Program-made: the position numbers and the translations under genes
Part shown: positions 1 to 7,582 of the stretch, one piece after another
How positions within the stretch are numbered: position 1 is the stretch's first letter
Layout of the letters: each line of letters begins with the position of its first letter
Notes under the pieces: model-generated
Seen by the model: the letters and a program-made list of their open reading frames with translations, nothing else
What the model was told of the DNA's origin: nothing
Database searches by the model: none
Assembly (NCBI GenBank): GCA_910577495.1
Contig: CAJTML010000024.1
Span: 1-20,724, forward strand
Direction of reading: 5' to 3'
DNA from: an uncultured Eggerthellaceae bacterium
Lineage (GTDB): Bacteria > Actinomycetota > Coriobacteriia > Coriobacteriales > Eggerthellaceae
Length of the DNA stretch: 20,724 bases

Positions 1-747
1 GGAAGTTATGACTCTATTCCGATTTCCCCCAATATCATTTTGCAGTTGCACCGCGATCTTTATCGGTTCAGTGAAGATGCTTTTGCGGGTCGATGGAAAG
101 ATTCTGATAACGTTATAGCTGAACGTGCGGCGGACGGAGAGCTTGTTGCGCGTTTTCGACCGACCAGTGCCGCAGCAACGCCTGCTGCGATCGAGCGAAT
201 CTGTGAGGAATATCGTTCTCAGCTTGAGCGAGGAACGTATGACCCACTGCTGATCGCGCTGATGTTCGCTTTTGACTTCGTTAGTATTCATCCCTTCAAC
301 GACGGAAACGGCCGTATGAGTAGATTGCTTACATTGCTTTTGTTGTACAAGGGCGGGTATACGGTCGGGAAATACGTGTCTGTAGAGAAGGAAATAGAGC
401 GTACCAAGGAAACCTACTATGAAGCGCTTGCTGCAAGCTCGATAGGCTGGCAAAGCGGCGAAAACGATTACACGCCCTTCGTTACTTATATGCTTGGCGT
501 TCTGACGGCTTGCTATAAAGATCTTGATGAACGTGTTGCCCTTGTTTCTACGGGAGGAAATAACGAAGAGGTGCTTCGAAACTATTTCAAGCATCTTCTG
601 GGAACGGCAACAAAGTATGACATCCTGGACGCAAACCCCTCAATGAGTAAGCGAACCATTGAACGCCTGCTTAAGAAATTCCAGGAGGAGGGTTTTGTTC
701 AGAAAGTTGGTGCAGCAAGGTCGACGGCCTACAAAGTTGTTCGATAG
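1..747 (+). CDS. Fic family protein (AMPylase-type), 5' truncated
   Basis: The reading frame is open from base 1, so the gene starts upstream of the window; the TTG at 40 is only the first possible internal start. The Fic core motif HPFNDGNGR lies at 289-315 and contains the catalytic His and the phosphate-binding Gly/Asn/Arg, matching HPFx(D/E)GNGR, so the enzyme looks active. Fic proteins usually transfer AMP from ATP onto a Ser, Thr or Tyr hydroxyl of a target. The last ~55 residues (from about base 580) read as a winged-helix domain (SKRTIERLLKKF, then a basic wing), the common Fic-wHTH architecture in which the C-terminus may bind DNA. The gene ends in TAG. The inhibitory helix motif, if any, would be N-terminal and outside the window, so the class of autoinhibition cannot be judged. 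The target is unknown, and nothing downstream indicates a partner antitoxin. Confidence 0.9.
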   Translation, partial: GSYDSIPISPNIILQLHRDLYRFSEDAFAGRWKDSDNVIAERAADGELVARFRPTSAAATPAAIERICEEYRSQLERGTYDPLLIALMFAFDFVSIHPFNDGNGRMSRLLTLLLLYKGGYTVGKYVSVEKEIERTKETYYEALAASSIGWQSGENDYTPFVTYMLGVLTACYKDLDERVALVSTGGNNEEVLRNYFKHLLGTATKYDILDANPSMSKRTIERLLKKFQEEGFVQKVGAARSTAYKVVR

Positions 748-865
748 GTAGAGTCTCTGCAATAGGTAACTGCATTAATATGACCTGAAATGGGATAGAT
801 GGTAGATCAAGGACGCAGCAAGCGCCCAACCCCAGGTAAACCTGTCTGTAAAGAACATTCGACAC

Positions 866-884
866 GCGAATTTCGCTTTATATT
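866..884 (+). promoter_or_regulatory. Palindrome next to a possible -10 upstream of the XRE gene
   Basis: GCGAA-T-TTCGC (866-876) is a perfect palindrome followed by TATATT (879-884), which resembles a -10 hexamer. The best -35-like string (TTCGAC, 858-863) is at a poor 15-nt spacing. This could be an operator-promoter for the XRE gene at 957, but support is weak. The rest of 748-956 shows nothing recognisable apart from the ribosome binding site. Confidence 0.25.
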
Positions 885-956
885 ACTGATGTCAAGAACA
901 TTGGGTGGTACGATCTTGTTGATCATGTAATCCTCGTTTCCAGAAAGGAGACACCG

Positions 957-1589
957 TTGGAGTTGCCACAGCAGCTGAAAGCGAATCGCGAGCGTCTGGG
1001 CTTCACACAAGAAGACGTGGCTCAGCGCATTTTTGTGAGCCGCCAGACTATGTCTAGCTGGGAGACGGGAAAGACCTACCCCGACGTGCAATCGCTTTTG
1101 CTACTGAGCAACCTCTTCGGCGTCTCTATTGATTCACTGGTGAAAGGAGACGTGGAAACCATGAAAGAGACCATTGCGAAGGATGCAGTAAGAATGGAAC
1201 GCCTATCCATCGGGATGGTTGGGTTTCTTCTTGCTGGAGTTGCCTGTTTGGTGGGCTGGGATCTTATTTGGGATGAACCGGTGGCTACAATACCATGGCT
1301 TACCTGGGGCGTGGTGACAGGCATGGCTCTCTTCGCCGTGTTTGCTGTGTTGGCTATGGTATGTGCCTGTCGTGTTGAAAAGCTGAAGAAAGCCCACGAC
1401 CTTGTAACATTTCGCGAGATCAGCGCCTTTATGGATGGCGAAGACGCTGAGGCCATTTCTCGCCTTAATCCCGATGCTTTCTCAAGAAAACACCCATGGA
1501 CAGCCAACGTGGTGAAGGTGTTAGCTGGAGCTGCTGTTGCCCTTGCGCTCGGGTTTGTCGTAGGAAGCATCGTGAGTAATTTGCACTAA
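957..1589 (+). CDS. XRE-family regulator with three C-terminal membrane segments
   Basis: 210 aa starting at TTG, chosen because GAAAGGAG (943-950) sits 6 nt upstream. Residues ~5-60 are a Cro/CI-type helix-turn-helix (TQEDVAQRIFVSRQTMSSWE), preceded by QQLKANRERLG as in many Firmicutes/Actinobacteria XRE proteins. The second half has three hydrophobic stretches (around IGMVGFLLAGVACLVGW, WLTWGVVTGMALFAVFAVLA and VVKVLAGAAVALALGFVVG), so the DNA-binding head is tethered to the cytoplasmic membrane. Proteins of this layout are usually one-component regulators of a neighbouring transporter or cell-envelope gene, but none is adjacent here: upstream is Fic and downstream is a convergent flavoprotein. 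The regulated gene and signal are therefore unknown. Ends in TAA. Confidence 0.85.
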   Translation: MELPQQLKANRERLGFTQEDVAQRIFVSRQTMSSWETGKTYPDVQSLLLLSNLFGVSIDSLVKGDVETMKETIAKDAVRMERLSIGMVGFLLAGVACLVGWDLIWDEPVATIPWLTWGVVTGMALFAVFAVLAMVCACRVEKLKKAHDLVTFREISAFMDGEDAEAISRLNPDAFSRKHPWTANVVKVLAGAAVALALGFVVGSIVSNLH

Positions 1590-1667
1590 GATAGCGGTCG
1601 CAGCTATAAAGAAAGTGGTTGAGGTTCACAAAGAAGCCGAGTTTTTCGTCTAAAAAAGCTTATGTAG

Positions 1668-1707
1668 TAAAGCCGACGAAAGGCATGATTGTCTATCGTC
1701 GGCTTTA
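1668..1707 (-). terminator. Convergent-gene hairpin, probable terminator
   Basis: TAAAGCCGACGA (1668-1679) and TCGTCGGCTTTA (1696-1707) form a perfect 12-bp stem with a 16-nt loop between the XRE gene (+, ends 1589) and the flavoprotein gene (-, ends 1734). Read on the minus strand, a run of six T (complement of 1652-1657) follows about 10 nt after the stem, so it best fits the end of the flavoprotein transcript. The distance of the T-run makes classical intrinsic termination less certain. Confidence 0.5.
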
Positions 1708-1733
1708 AGGGGGAAAGAGGAAACGGGAGATAG

Positions 1734-3962
1734 TTACAGAGCTCTTGCAGCAAGGTTGCCCGCAGCAATAGCATAGGCAATATTGTTGGGCTCGTTGCAG
1801 TCACCGATAGCCACTACGTCGCAGCTACCTGAAAGAGCATCGGCTAAATCAGTGTTTGGTGTCATGTCATAGCACTCTACGACGCAACTACACGGCAATA
1901 CTTTTGAGCATCCGCTGTCAAGCGTGACCTCCAGACCTTCATCGGTTACCGCATTAACAGTGGTCGAATTCCAGATGCGTACACCTTGATCTTGAAGGGC
2001 TGGGATAACATAGGTGCGGAACCAGTATGACTGGCCATAGCCTAAACGCTCAGCTGGCTGGTCGTTTACGATTTGTACGTTTTTGCCTTGAGCAACCAGG
2101 TAAGCAGCACAGTCGATTGCCTGTACATTAGAACCGCAGATGATGATATCTTCACCAAGTTCTGAACCCGTAAGGGTATCGATTCCTACTACAGAGACGT
2201 TTCCGCTCCCGTTGAGCTTGGTCACACGCGTACCGCCCGTTGCCAAAAGCACTACATCAGGAGATGCATCTTTGATGGTAGCTGCATCAACTTCAGTGTC
2301 GGTCACCACGTTGACACCACAAAGCTCTTGTTGGCGAACAAGGTAGTCAATGAGATCTTGCAGGCGCTCGTGAGAGCCCTTGTAAACGTTTGCTGTCTTA
2401 ACATGGCCACCAAGCGTTGAGTCCTTTTCGTAGAGGGTGACGTCGTGACCCCTGAGCGCAGCAATGCGTGCTGCCTCCATGCCTGCAGGTCCACCACCCA
2501 CGACAACAACCTTCTTTGAGGAAGTGGCTGCGGGCAGCTCATAACCCTCTGGCATCTCGTCAGTGTAGGCGCGTTGTGTTGCAGCGTTTACGCGGCAGAC
2601 CTCGCGACCTCCTTTACTGCGATCATGACAATGCATGCAACGCGTGCACGGTGCAACTTCGTCACGACGACCTTCTTGCAGTTTGTTGGGCATCTCAGGA
2701 TCAACGGTGAGGGGGCGAGTCATAAGCATGAAGTCAATTAGACCATCTTTTACTGCGTTATTCATAAGGTCAGGAGCGGTACGCGGATCCATGTATCCTG
2801 AGCAACCAACAGGAACATTGACGTTCTTTTTGATCTCTGCCGCAATCTTGAGGTTAAATGCACAACCGGAATAACGACCTTCGGCCATGCCCTCGTAGTG
2901 CTTTGCGTAGTTAAATCGTGATCCAAGGGCGTTGTTGCCTTCCATGTTGTAGCCGGCAAATTCAAGGTCAGGAGCGAATTGTGCAATGTGCATTTTCGGG
3001 ACACTTGATCGGATGTAGAAGCTGTCAGCACCTGCGGCTTCTAGTGCCTGCGCGTTTTCGATGGCTTCCTCGATGGTTATCATTTTGTCGTTTTGGCCAA
3101 TGGGCTGATCGTTTTCTTCGACACCATTGATAAGGAATTGAACGACGAAATCATTGCCGCATGCTGCTTTGATTTCTTTGATGAGTTCCGTGTGGAAACG
3201 CGTTCGATCTTCAACACTGCTGGCGCCATATTCATCATCGCGCAGGTTGGTGGCACGCGATAAAAAGCTGTTTCCGAAATGAGCGGCTGAGGCATTCATT
3301 TCAAACGCATCAAATCCGCCATCATGAAGCTTTTTTGCCAAATCAACAATTTTTTCTTTGACAAATGCAATGTCATCCTTTGTGAGATCGTTGCAGGTAA
3401 ACGACATGGTGAAGAATTGAAGTCCTACAAAGCCGCCCGCTGCATGGATCCTGTCTGCTATTGGTTTGATGAGCTCAGCTGCGTTGTCGGCTGCCAGGAA
3501 TCCGCTTACGCTATGGTCTTCAACTGATACGTTGTAAAGATTGGTTGGATCGCCCTCGATCCAAATCATGGCCGTGCCACCTTTGGCGAAGTTTTCATAG
3601 TAGTCCAAGAAATTGTCGTTAAGCTCCGTTGTTCCTGGAAGGAACGTGTCTGAACCTGCTGCGCTTTTCGCAAAACGATTACGCAGGGTGAGGCTTCCGA
3701 GCGTAAGCGGCTCAAAGAGTGCTGCATAGTCAGTGGTGTAGGTGTCGTAAGATTCATCCGTAGGGTTGGTTGTCGCAAGGACGATATCATCTGATGCACT
3801 TGATTTGGTACTTCCATCTGATGAGCTGTTGTCTGTGGGTGTGCTGGTATTGTTTTGTGGTGAGCATCCGCTAAGAATGCTTCCAGCAAATGCACCAGTG
3901 CCCAATGTTGCAGCTAAGCCAACGAATCCACGGCGGCTTACGGTGGTCTTGCGTTTTTCCAT
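1734..3962 (-). CDS. Tat-exported lipoprotein, OYE/FAD/4Fe-4S oxidoreductase (2,4-dienoyl-CoA reductase-like)
   Basis: 742 aa, ATG at 3962 behind AGGAGGAGG with 5-nt spacing. N-terminus: twin-arginine motif SRRGFVG (residues 9-15), hydrophobic stretch, then lipobox LSGC (Cys33) and a Ser/Thr/Asn linker, indicating a folded Tat-exported protein anchored as a lipoprotein outside the membrane. Residues ~80-430 are an OYE-type FMN barrel (for example RDDEYGASSVEDR). Cys439, 442, 445 and 456 (C-x2-C-x2-C-x10-C) match the cluster position of FadH-type reductases, so a 4Fe-4S cluster is likely. VVVVGGGPAGMEAA (~485-497) is an FAD-binding Rossmann motif. This is the FadH/BaiCD/BaiH domain order. The usual HGAHGY segment reads NASAAHF, and the second Rossmann glycine motif reads ICGSNVQAID, so substrate and electron donor may differ from FadH. 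Known relatives in Eggerthella-type bacteria reduce dietary or host compounds as electron acceptors. Substrate unknown. Ends in TAA; appears monocistronic. Confidence 0.88.
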   Translation of the reverse strand: MEKRKTTVSRRGFVGLAATLGTGAFAGSILSGCSPQNNTSTPTDNSSSDGSTKSSASDDIVLATTNPTDESYDTYTTDYAALFEPLTLGSLTLRNRFAKSAAGSDTFLPGTTELNDNFLDYYENFAKGGTAMIWIEGDPTNLYNVSVEDHSVSGFLAADNAAELIKPIADRIHAAGGFVGLQFFTMSFTCNDLTKDDIAFVKEKIVDLAKKLHDGGFDAFEMNASAAHFGNSFLSRATNLRDDEYGASSVEDRTRFHTELIKEIKAACGNDFVVQFLINGVEENDQPIGQNDKMITIEEAIENAQALEAAGADSFYIRSSVPKMHIAQFAPDLEFAGYNMEGNNALGSRFNYAKHYEGMAEGRYSGCAFNLKIAAEIKKNVNVPVGCSGYMDPRTAPDLMNNAVKDGLIDFMLMTRPLTVDPEMPNKLQEGRRDEVAPCTRCMHCHDRSKGGREVCRVNAATQRAYTDEMPEGYELPAATSSKKVVVVGGGPAGMEAARIAALRGHDVTLYEKDSTLGGHVKTANVYKGSHERLQDLIDYLVRQQELCGVNVVTDTEVDAATIKDASPDVVLLATGGTRVTKLNGSGNVSVVGIDTLTGSELGEDIIICGSNVQAIDCAAYLVAQGKNVQIVNDQPAERLGYGQSYWFRTYVIPALQDQGVRIWNSTTVNAVTDEGLEVTLDSGCSKVLPCSCVVECYDMTPNTDLADALSGSCDVVAIGDCNEPNNIAYAIAAGNLAARAL

Positions 3963-4080
3963 TATGTCCTCCTCCTTGTGCAGGGCGGCTCTTTTGCGGC
4001 CAGCCCGATGTGGTTATCTTGCCTTGTTTGAAGGGCGTGAAGCTCGCATTAAAACGGCATAAAAAACGAAGGGAATAAAA

Positions 4081-4116
4081 TCACATCAATAATGTGATGC
4101 AATCTTTATGATGTGA
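4081..4116. promoter_or_regulatory. Inverted and direct ATGTGA repeats in the divergent promoter region
   Basis: TCACAT (4081-4086) and ATGTGA (4092-4097) form an inverted repeat with a 5-nt spacer. A further ATGTGA at 4111-4116 repeats the right half 19 bp downstream, close to two helical turns. They lie in the 187-bp gap between the flavoprotein start (3962, minus) and the TM-LuxR start (4150, plus). This is a reasonable operator for the LuxR-type protein, controlling the flavoprotein, itself, or both. No clean -35/-10 pair was found in this gap. Confidence 0.4.
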
Positions 4117-4149
4117 GGTAAGGTCTTTTTGTTAAGAAGGGGGAGGATC

Positions 4150-5580
4150 GTGCCATATTGCCAAACTCGTCAATCGCTCCCGTTTCGGGTTGGTGAATCT
4201 AGGGAAAAAATTGCTGTTCTTGTACTGCTTGTCGTGGGTATTGTGTGCTTTCGATTAAGCGCTTGGACAATATTTAGCAGCCCAATCGGTCTTGATAATA
4301 CGAATGTCGATTTTGTCTCGCGAATTATGCAGCTTGTAGCATTTCTGCTTATTATTGTCGTAGATAGACGTGTATCTTATAGGCAAGCTGGCATGAAGGT
4401 GCTGACAGCACTTGCGGCTTTGGGCATGTGCATAGGTGCTGTGATGTTTCTCTATTCAGGGGATGAAGTAGGCCGATACAGCGCTGTTGCGCTCCATGGT
4501 ACGTGCAGTGGGATTCTGTTGGTTGCTTGGGGAATCTTTACGTGCTCCCTTTCGCCATCGAAATCAGTGTTTGGGATTATGCTGGCTTTCGCGGTTTTTG
4601 GCGCAATTTCTATACCGATGTCTAGCGCGCCAGTGTTGGTGCTTATGGTTCTAGCGGTTGTTGCGCCGATTATTTCTTATTACTGTCTGGATGTGGCTTT
4701 GTCGCTTTATGGAGGAAAGCTAGTATCTGATGAAGTTTTGAGGCCTGCAGATTTCAAAAACCTTCCCTGGTCTTTGATCGTGCTTTTATTTCTCTGTATG
4801 CTCTCAAGTCTCATGACCAAGATTTTAGTTCCCGGTGATTTGGCTTTGCGTGCTTCGGTGCCCTACCGCTTGCTGTGGCCTGTCATCATGGTTGGAGTGT
4901 TTGTGCTCTACGCTATCTGGACACGGTTCGCGAAATCTCAGCGCTGGTCGGTGCTGTGGCCGCTTTTCTCTCTTATCATCATAAGTGGTTTAATCTGCTA
5001 TTCGTCGTTGGCTACAACCCAACCTGTTTTCGCCTCGGTGTTTCTCAGCGCAACCCAAGATTGCCTTATGCTCTTCTGCTGGACCGCGTCTGCGGTGATC
5101 ATCTACGAATACCGACTTCCAAAAGCGTTTTCGTTTACGGCAATGCTTGTAATATTTGTGCAGCCGCCTCTCGTGATATCGTCGCTGCTGCTCATGGTTT
5201 TTCCATCTTTGGCAGACACGCAGGCTAGCCAGTTAGCCGTTGTCGTGACCGCTGTCGCTGCATTTATACTGATTATAATTACTATTATTGTGGCAGGTGC
5301 AGGTGCTATGGTTAAATCCAGGCGGTCAGAAACGGATTCTGGTGGGGATGGCTCTTATGATGGAGTAGCTCGAAAGGTTGAAGCTTTGGCGAAACGCTAT
5401 GATTTAACTCAGCGTGAGCTTGATGTTGCGCTGTGTCTTGCTAAAGGCTATACGCTAGCGCAAACTGCCGAAGCACTCTTTATTTCTTTGGACACGGTGC
5501 GGTCTCACTCCAAAAAGCTTTACGCAAAACTTGACATACACAAAAAGCAACAACTCATTGAGCTTATTGAGGGAAGTTAG
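4150..5580 (+). CDS. Membrane-integral LuxR-type regulator (12 TM + C-terminal HTH)
   Basis: 476 aa from GTG 4150, preceded by the purine-rich AAGAAGGGGGAGG; a TTG at 4129 would add 7 residues and cannot be excluded. About twelve hydrophobic segments span residues ~20-395, from KIAVLVLLVVGIVCF to AVVVTAVAAFILIIITIIVAG. A short polar linker then leads to a GerE/LuxR helix-turn-helix at the C-terminus (LTQRELDVALCLAKGYTLAQ, then SLDTVRSHSKKLYAKLDIH). No receiver domain is visible, so the membrane part probably senses a ligand directly. In Eggerthella-type Coriobacteriia such proteins are typically encoded beside a secreted flavin reductase and linked to induction by its substrate. The divergent Tat flavoprotein here fits that pattern. 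The ligand is unknown, but it is likely to be the flavoprotein substrate. Ends in TAG. Confidence 0.88.
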   Translation: MPYCQTRQSLPFRVGESREKIAVLVLLVVGIVCFRLSAWTIFSSPIGLDNTNVDFVSRIMQLVAFLLIIVVDRRVSYRQAGMKVLTALAALGMCIGAVMFLYSGDEVGRYSAVALHGTCSGILLVAWGIFTCSLSPSKSVFGIMLAFAVFGAISIPMSSAPVLVLMVLAVVAPIISYYCLDVALSLYGGKLVSDEVLRPADFKNLPWSLIVLLFLCMLSSLMTKILVPGDLALRASVPYRLLWPVIMVGVFVLYAIWTRFAKSQRWSVLWPLFSLIIISGLICYSSLATTQPVFASVFLSATQDCLMLFCWTASAVIIYEYRLPKAFSFTAMLVIFVQPPLVISSLLLMVFPSLADTQASQLAVVVTAVAAFILIIITIIVAGAGAMVKSRRSETDSGGDGSYDGVARKVEALAKRYDLTQRELDVALCLAKGYTLAQTAEALFISLDTVRSHSKKLYAKLDIHKKQQLIELIEGS

Positions 5581-5653
5581 ACGGTATCGGCTTCTAGCTG
5601 CTATGCGGTGCGTTCGAATTGCTGTACGCGTTTGTTTGGTTCGTTTTCGGCTG

Positions 5654-5767
5654 TCACGCCAACTGCTCCATTTCGACAAACTGCTTCGCGCAAGCTTCAA
5701 TGCGCAACCCTTCTGCTTGCTTGATGTATTGTGTGCGCCAATACGCCAGCTCATCGGGGTGTTCGAT
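5654..5767 (-). pseudogene. Detached C-terminal segment of the glycosyltransferase after an in-frame TAG
   Basis: On the minus strand, directly after the TAG at 5770-5768 and in the same frame, 37 codons read IEHPDELAYWRTQYIKQAEG and onward to a TGA at 5656-5654. This is the expected C-terminal helix of GT4 enzymes. Full length would be 367 residues, normal for the family. The stop most likely replaces a Trp codon (TGG to TAG), since relatives read YWIEHP at this point. There is no ribosome binding site or start codon, so the segment is expressed only by readthrough or not at all. Confidence 0.65.
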
Positions 5768-6757
5768 CTACCAGTCAATGCGTGCCGCCAGCGCCTCTGC
5801 GTCAGTTGCGGGGAAGAGGCTTTCGTCTAAGAGCGCGAACTCCGAAGGCGCGCTTAAGGGGGCTTCGCCAATAATGGGCACGCATCCGCAGGCGAACGCT
5901 TCAACCACGCTGATGGCTTCGGAGTCCACAACCGAGGCGTGAATATAGAGCGGGCATTTTTGCTCTAGTGCTATGAGCGTAGACGCGTCAAGGTACTCAA
6001 AGCGGGGCTCATGGACAAGGCCTGCTGCAGCTCTTTGAAGCTTTTGGAGCATCGGCCCGCTGCCGCACACGTGCAGCTGAATTCTGTCTGCGTACTTCGA
6101 CTTTTTGACCGCCTCTATGATGGCGATCTGGTTCTTTTCGGGGGCAAGCCTGCCCACAGTGACAAGGTGAATGAGATCGTCATCAAAGCACGCCGCATCA
6201 TCAGCAATAAATTCGTCGGGTACGCCGTTTGAAATCACATGAATCTGAGACGTGTAGCCATGCTCTTCCAAGAGGCGTTTCATGAGCGGGCTGATCGTGT
6301 GTATGTGCTCAATGTGGTTGTAGAGCCGGTCTTTCCAGAGCTGATAAATGAGATCGCAGATGAGATGCGCTTCTCCAATGTCGGCGCCATAGGTAATGCT
6401 TTCGGGCATGAGGTGAAAAGCGCCCGTCACGGGCACGCCGTGCGCCTTCGCCCAATCAAGTGCATGTCGTTCCAGCTGAAACGGCAAGAATAAGTGGATT
6501 ACATCTACGTCCGCAAACGCCGCATCAAGAGCTGCCTCATCTGGTTTGGCGAAGTGAAACCCCTCTTTGTCGGACACATACGAAACAACGGGGATGTGGT
6601 TTTCGGCAACAGGAAACGCGTCTTTGCCATGTGCGCCAAATCCTACGAGGCGCACCTCGTGTCCCAGAGATCGGATGGCATCTGCGTAGCGCAGGGCGGT
6701 CACTGAGGTTCCGTTTGAGTGAACACTGAGGTCATCCATTACAAACGCGATCTTCAC
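5768..6757 (-). CDS. GT4-family glycosyltransferase, cut short by an in-frame TAG
   Basis: 329 aa as read to the first stop; GTG start at 6757 behind AGAGGATA. The N-terminus (MKIAFVMDDLSVHSNGTSVT, then LGHEVRLVG) is the acceptor-side Rossmann domain of a GT-B enzyme. TVGRLAPEKNQ and the SEAISVVEAFACGCVPI region mark the nucleotide-sugar binding domain of glycosyltransferase group 1 (GT4). Close family members include diacylglycerol glucosyltransferases, so glycolipid or surface glycan synthesis at the inner membrane face is plausible but unproven. The protein stops at IDW, whereas relatives continue IDYWIEHPEE. The same frame goes on after the TAG (5768-5770) for 37 codons in exactly that pattern (see 5654-5767). 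Loss of the C-terminal helix may inactivate the enzyme. Convergent with the TM-LuxR gene. Confidence 0.82.
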   Translation of the reverse strand: MKIAFVMDDLSVHSNGTSVTALRYADAIRSLGHEVRLVGFGAHGKDAFPVAENHIPVVSYVSDKEGFHFAKPDEAALDAAFADVDVIHLFLPFQLERHALDWAKAHGVPVTGAFHLMPESITYGADIGEAHLICDLIYQLWKDRLYNHIEHIHTISPLMKRLLEEHGYTSQIHVISNGVPDEFIADDAACFDDDLIHLVTVGRLAPEKNQIAIIEAVKKSKYADRIQLHVCGSGPMLQKLQRAAAGLVHEPRFEYLDASTLIALEQKCPLYIHASVVDSEAISVVEAFACGCVPIIGEAPLSAPSEFALLDESLFPATDAEALAARIDW

Positions 6758-6879
6758 GGTATCCTCTTTACTGCGCGGTTGGTCAATTCATCTATTATAG
6801 TAGTGCGTTATACAAAAGAAGCAATTGAGCTTTACGAAACGTTTGGCGAAAAAGCCGGCAATAAGGAAGTGGTACGCCC

Positions 6880-7536
6880 ATGACTCAGCGTGTAGTGATA
6901 ATTGATGCAGGTCCCAGAAAGACGATGAATACCGCACAGTTGCTTGATGCGGCTGAGCGTGGTGCATGTGAAGCAGGCGCAGAGGTTGAGCGTATTCGCC
7001 TCTTTGATTTGAATGTGAAGGATTGCTACGCGTGCATGGCTTGTAAGCGCAAGGGCAATACCACCAATGGACTTTGCGCGGTTCGCGATGACCTGCGCCC
7101 GGTGCTTGAAGCGTGCTATGACGCTGACGGCATTATTATTGGATCGCCTATCTACTTTAGCTGTCTGACGGCTGAGACGCAGGCACTGTGTTGTCGCTTG
7201 ATGTTTCCGGTCATGCATTACTCTGATGACGGGTTTGAGCCAATCAAGAAAAAGAAGCATATTGGCCTGGTCATGTCCATGAACGTGAATGAGCTCCTGC
7301 TTGATCAGATGGGGTATCGCAGGCGTTTCGATGACTACGCGCAAATGCTGGGAAATCTGTTGGGCAGCGCTGAGACGCTCTATAGCTGCGACACGCTGCA
7401 GTTTGATGATTACTCCAAGTATTACGCGGATAAGTTCAACGAAGCGCACAAGATCAAGCATCATGAGACGCAGTTTCCAAAAGACCTAGAGGCAGCGTTT
7501 GAACTGGGAAAACGTGTGGCACAAAAAACGGAGTGA
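6880..7536 (+). CDS. Flavodoxin-fold NAD(P)H-dependent reductase / iron-sulfur flavoprotein-like
   Basis: 218 aa from ATG 6880; the nearest ribosome-binding-like string is AAGGAAG (6863-6869), rather far upstream. The protein has the flavodoxin-like NADPH-dependent FMN reductase fold: VVIIDAGPRKTMNTAQL binds the FMN phosphate, and DGIIIGSPIYF (~83-93) is the second FMN loop. Cys49, 52, 55 and 66 (CYACMAC, then GLC) form a compact C-x2-C-x2-C-x10-C motif like that of Isf iron-sulfur flavoproteins, so a 4Fe-4S cluster that passes electrons to FMN is likely. Total length is typical. The physiological partner is unknown; the convergent neighbour is another flavin-dependent protein. The stop codon TGA lies inside the stem of the hairpin at 7529-7559. 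Function beyond redox enzyme is inference. Confidence 0.85.
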   Translation: MTQRVVIIDAGPRKTMNTAQLLDAAERGACEAGAEVERIRLFDLNVKDCYACMACKRKGNTTNGLCAVRDDLRPVLEACYDADGIIIGSPIYFSCLTAETQALCCRLMFPVMHYSDDGFEPIKKKKHIGLVMSMNVNELLLDQMGYRRRFDDYAQMLGNLLGSAETLYSCDTLQFDDYSKYYADKFNEAHKIKHHETQFPKDLEAAFELGKRVAQKTE

Positions 7537-7559
7537 CCAAGGGTGTCTTGGTCACTCCG
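7523..7559 (-). terminator. Intrinsic terminator of the flavin reductase gene
   Basis: CGGAGTGACCAA (7529-7540) and TTGGTCACTCCG (7548-7559) pair perfectly over 12 bp around a 7-nt loop. On the minus strand the stem is followed at once by six T (complement of the A-run 7523-7528), the textbook layout for ending the transcript of 7583-8155. The stem overlaps the last codons and TGA stop of the convergent flavodoxin gene, so the two genes are packed around one hairpin. On the plus strand there is no T-run. Confidence 0.85.
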
Positions 7560-7582
7560 AGCGGTTTACGAGAACGAATTAG

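Noticed and set aside
6832..7464. Minus-strand frame of 210 codons opposite the flavodoxin gene
   Set aside because: The plus strand shows the FMN and Cys motifs; the reverse frame has no recognisable domain.
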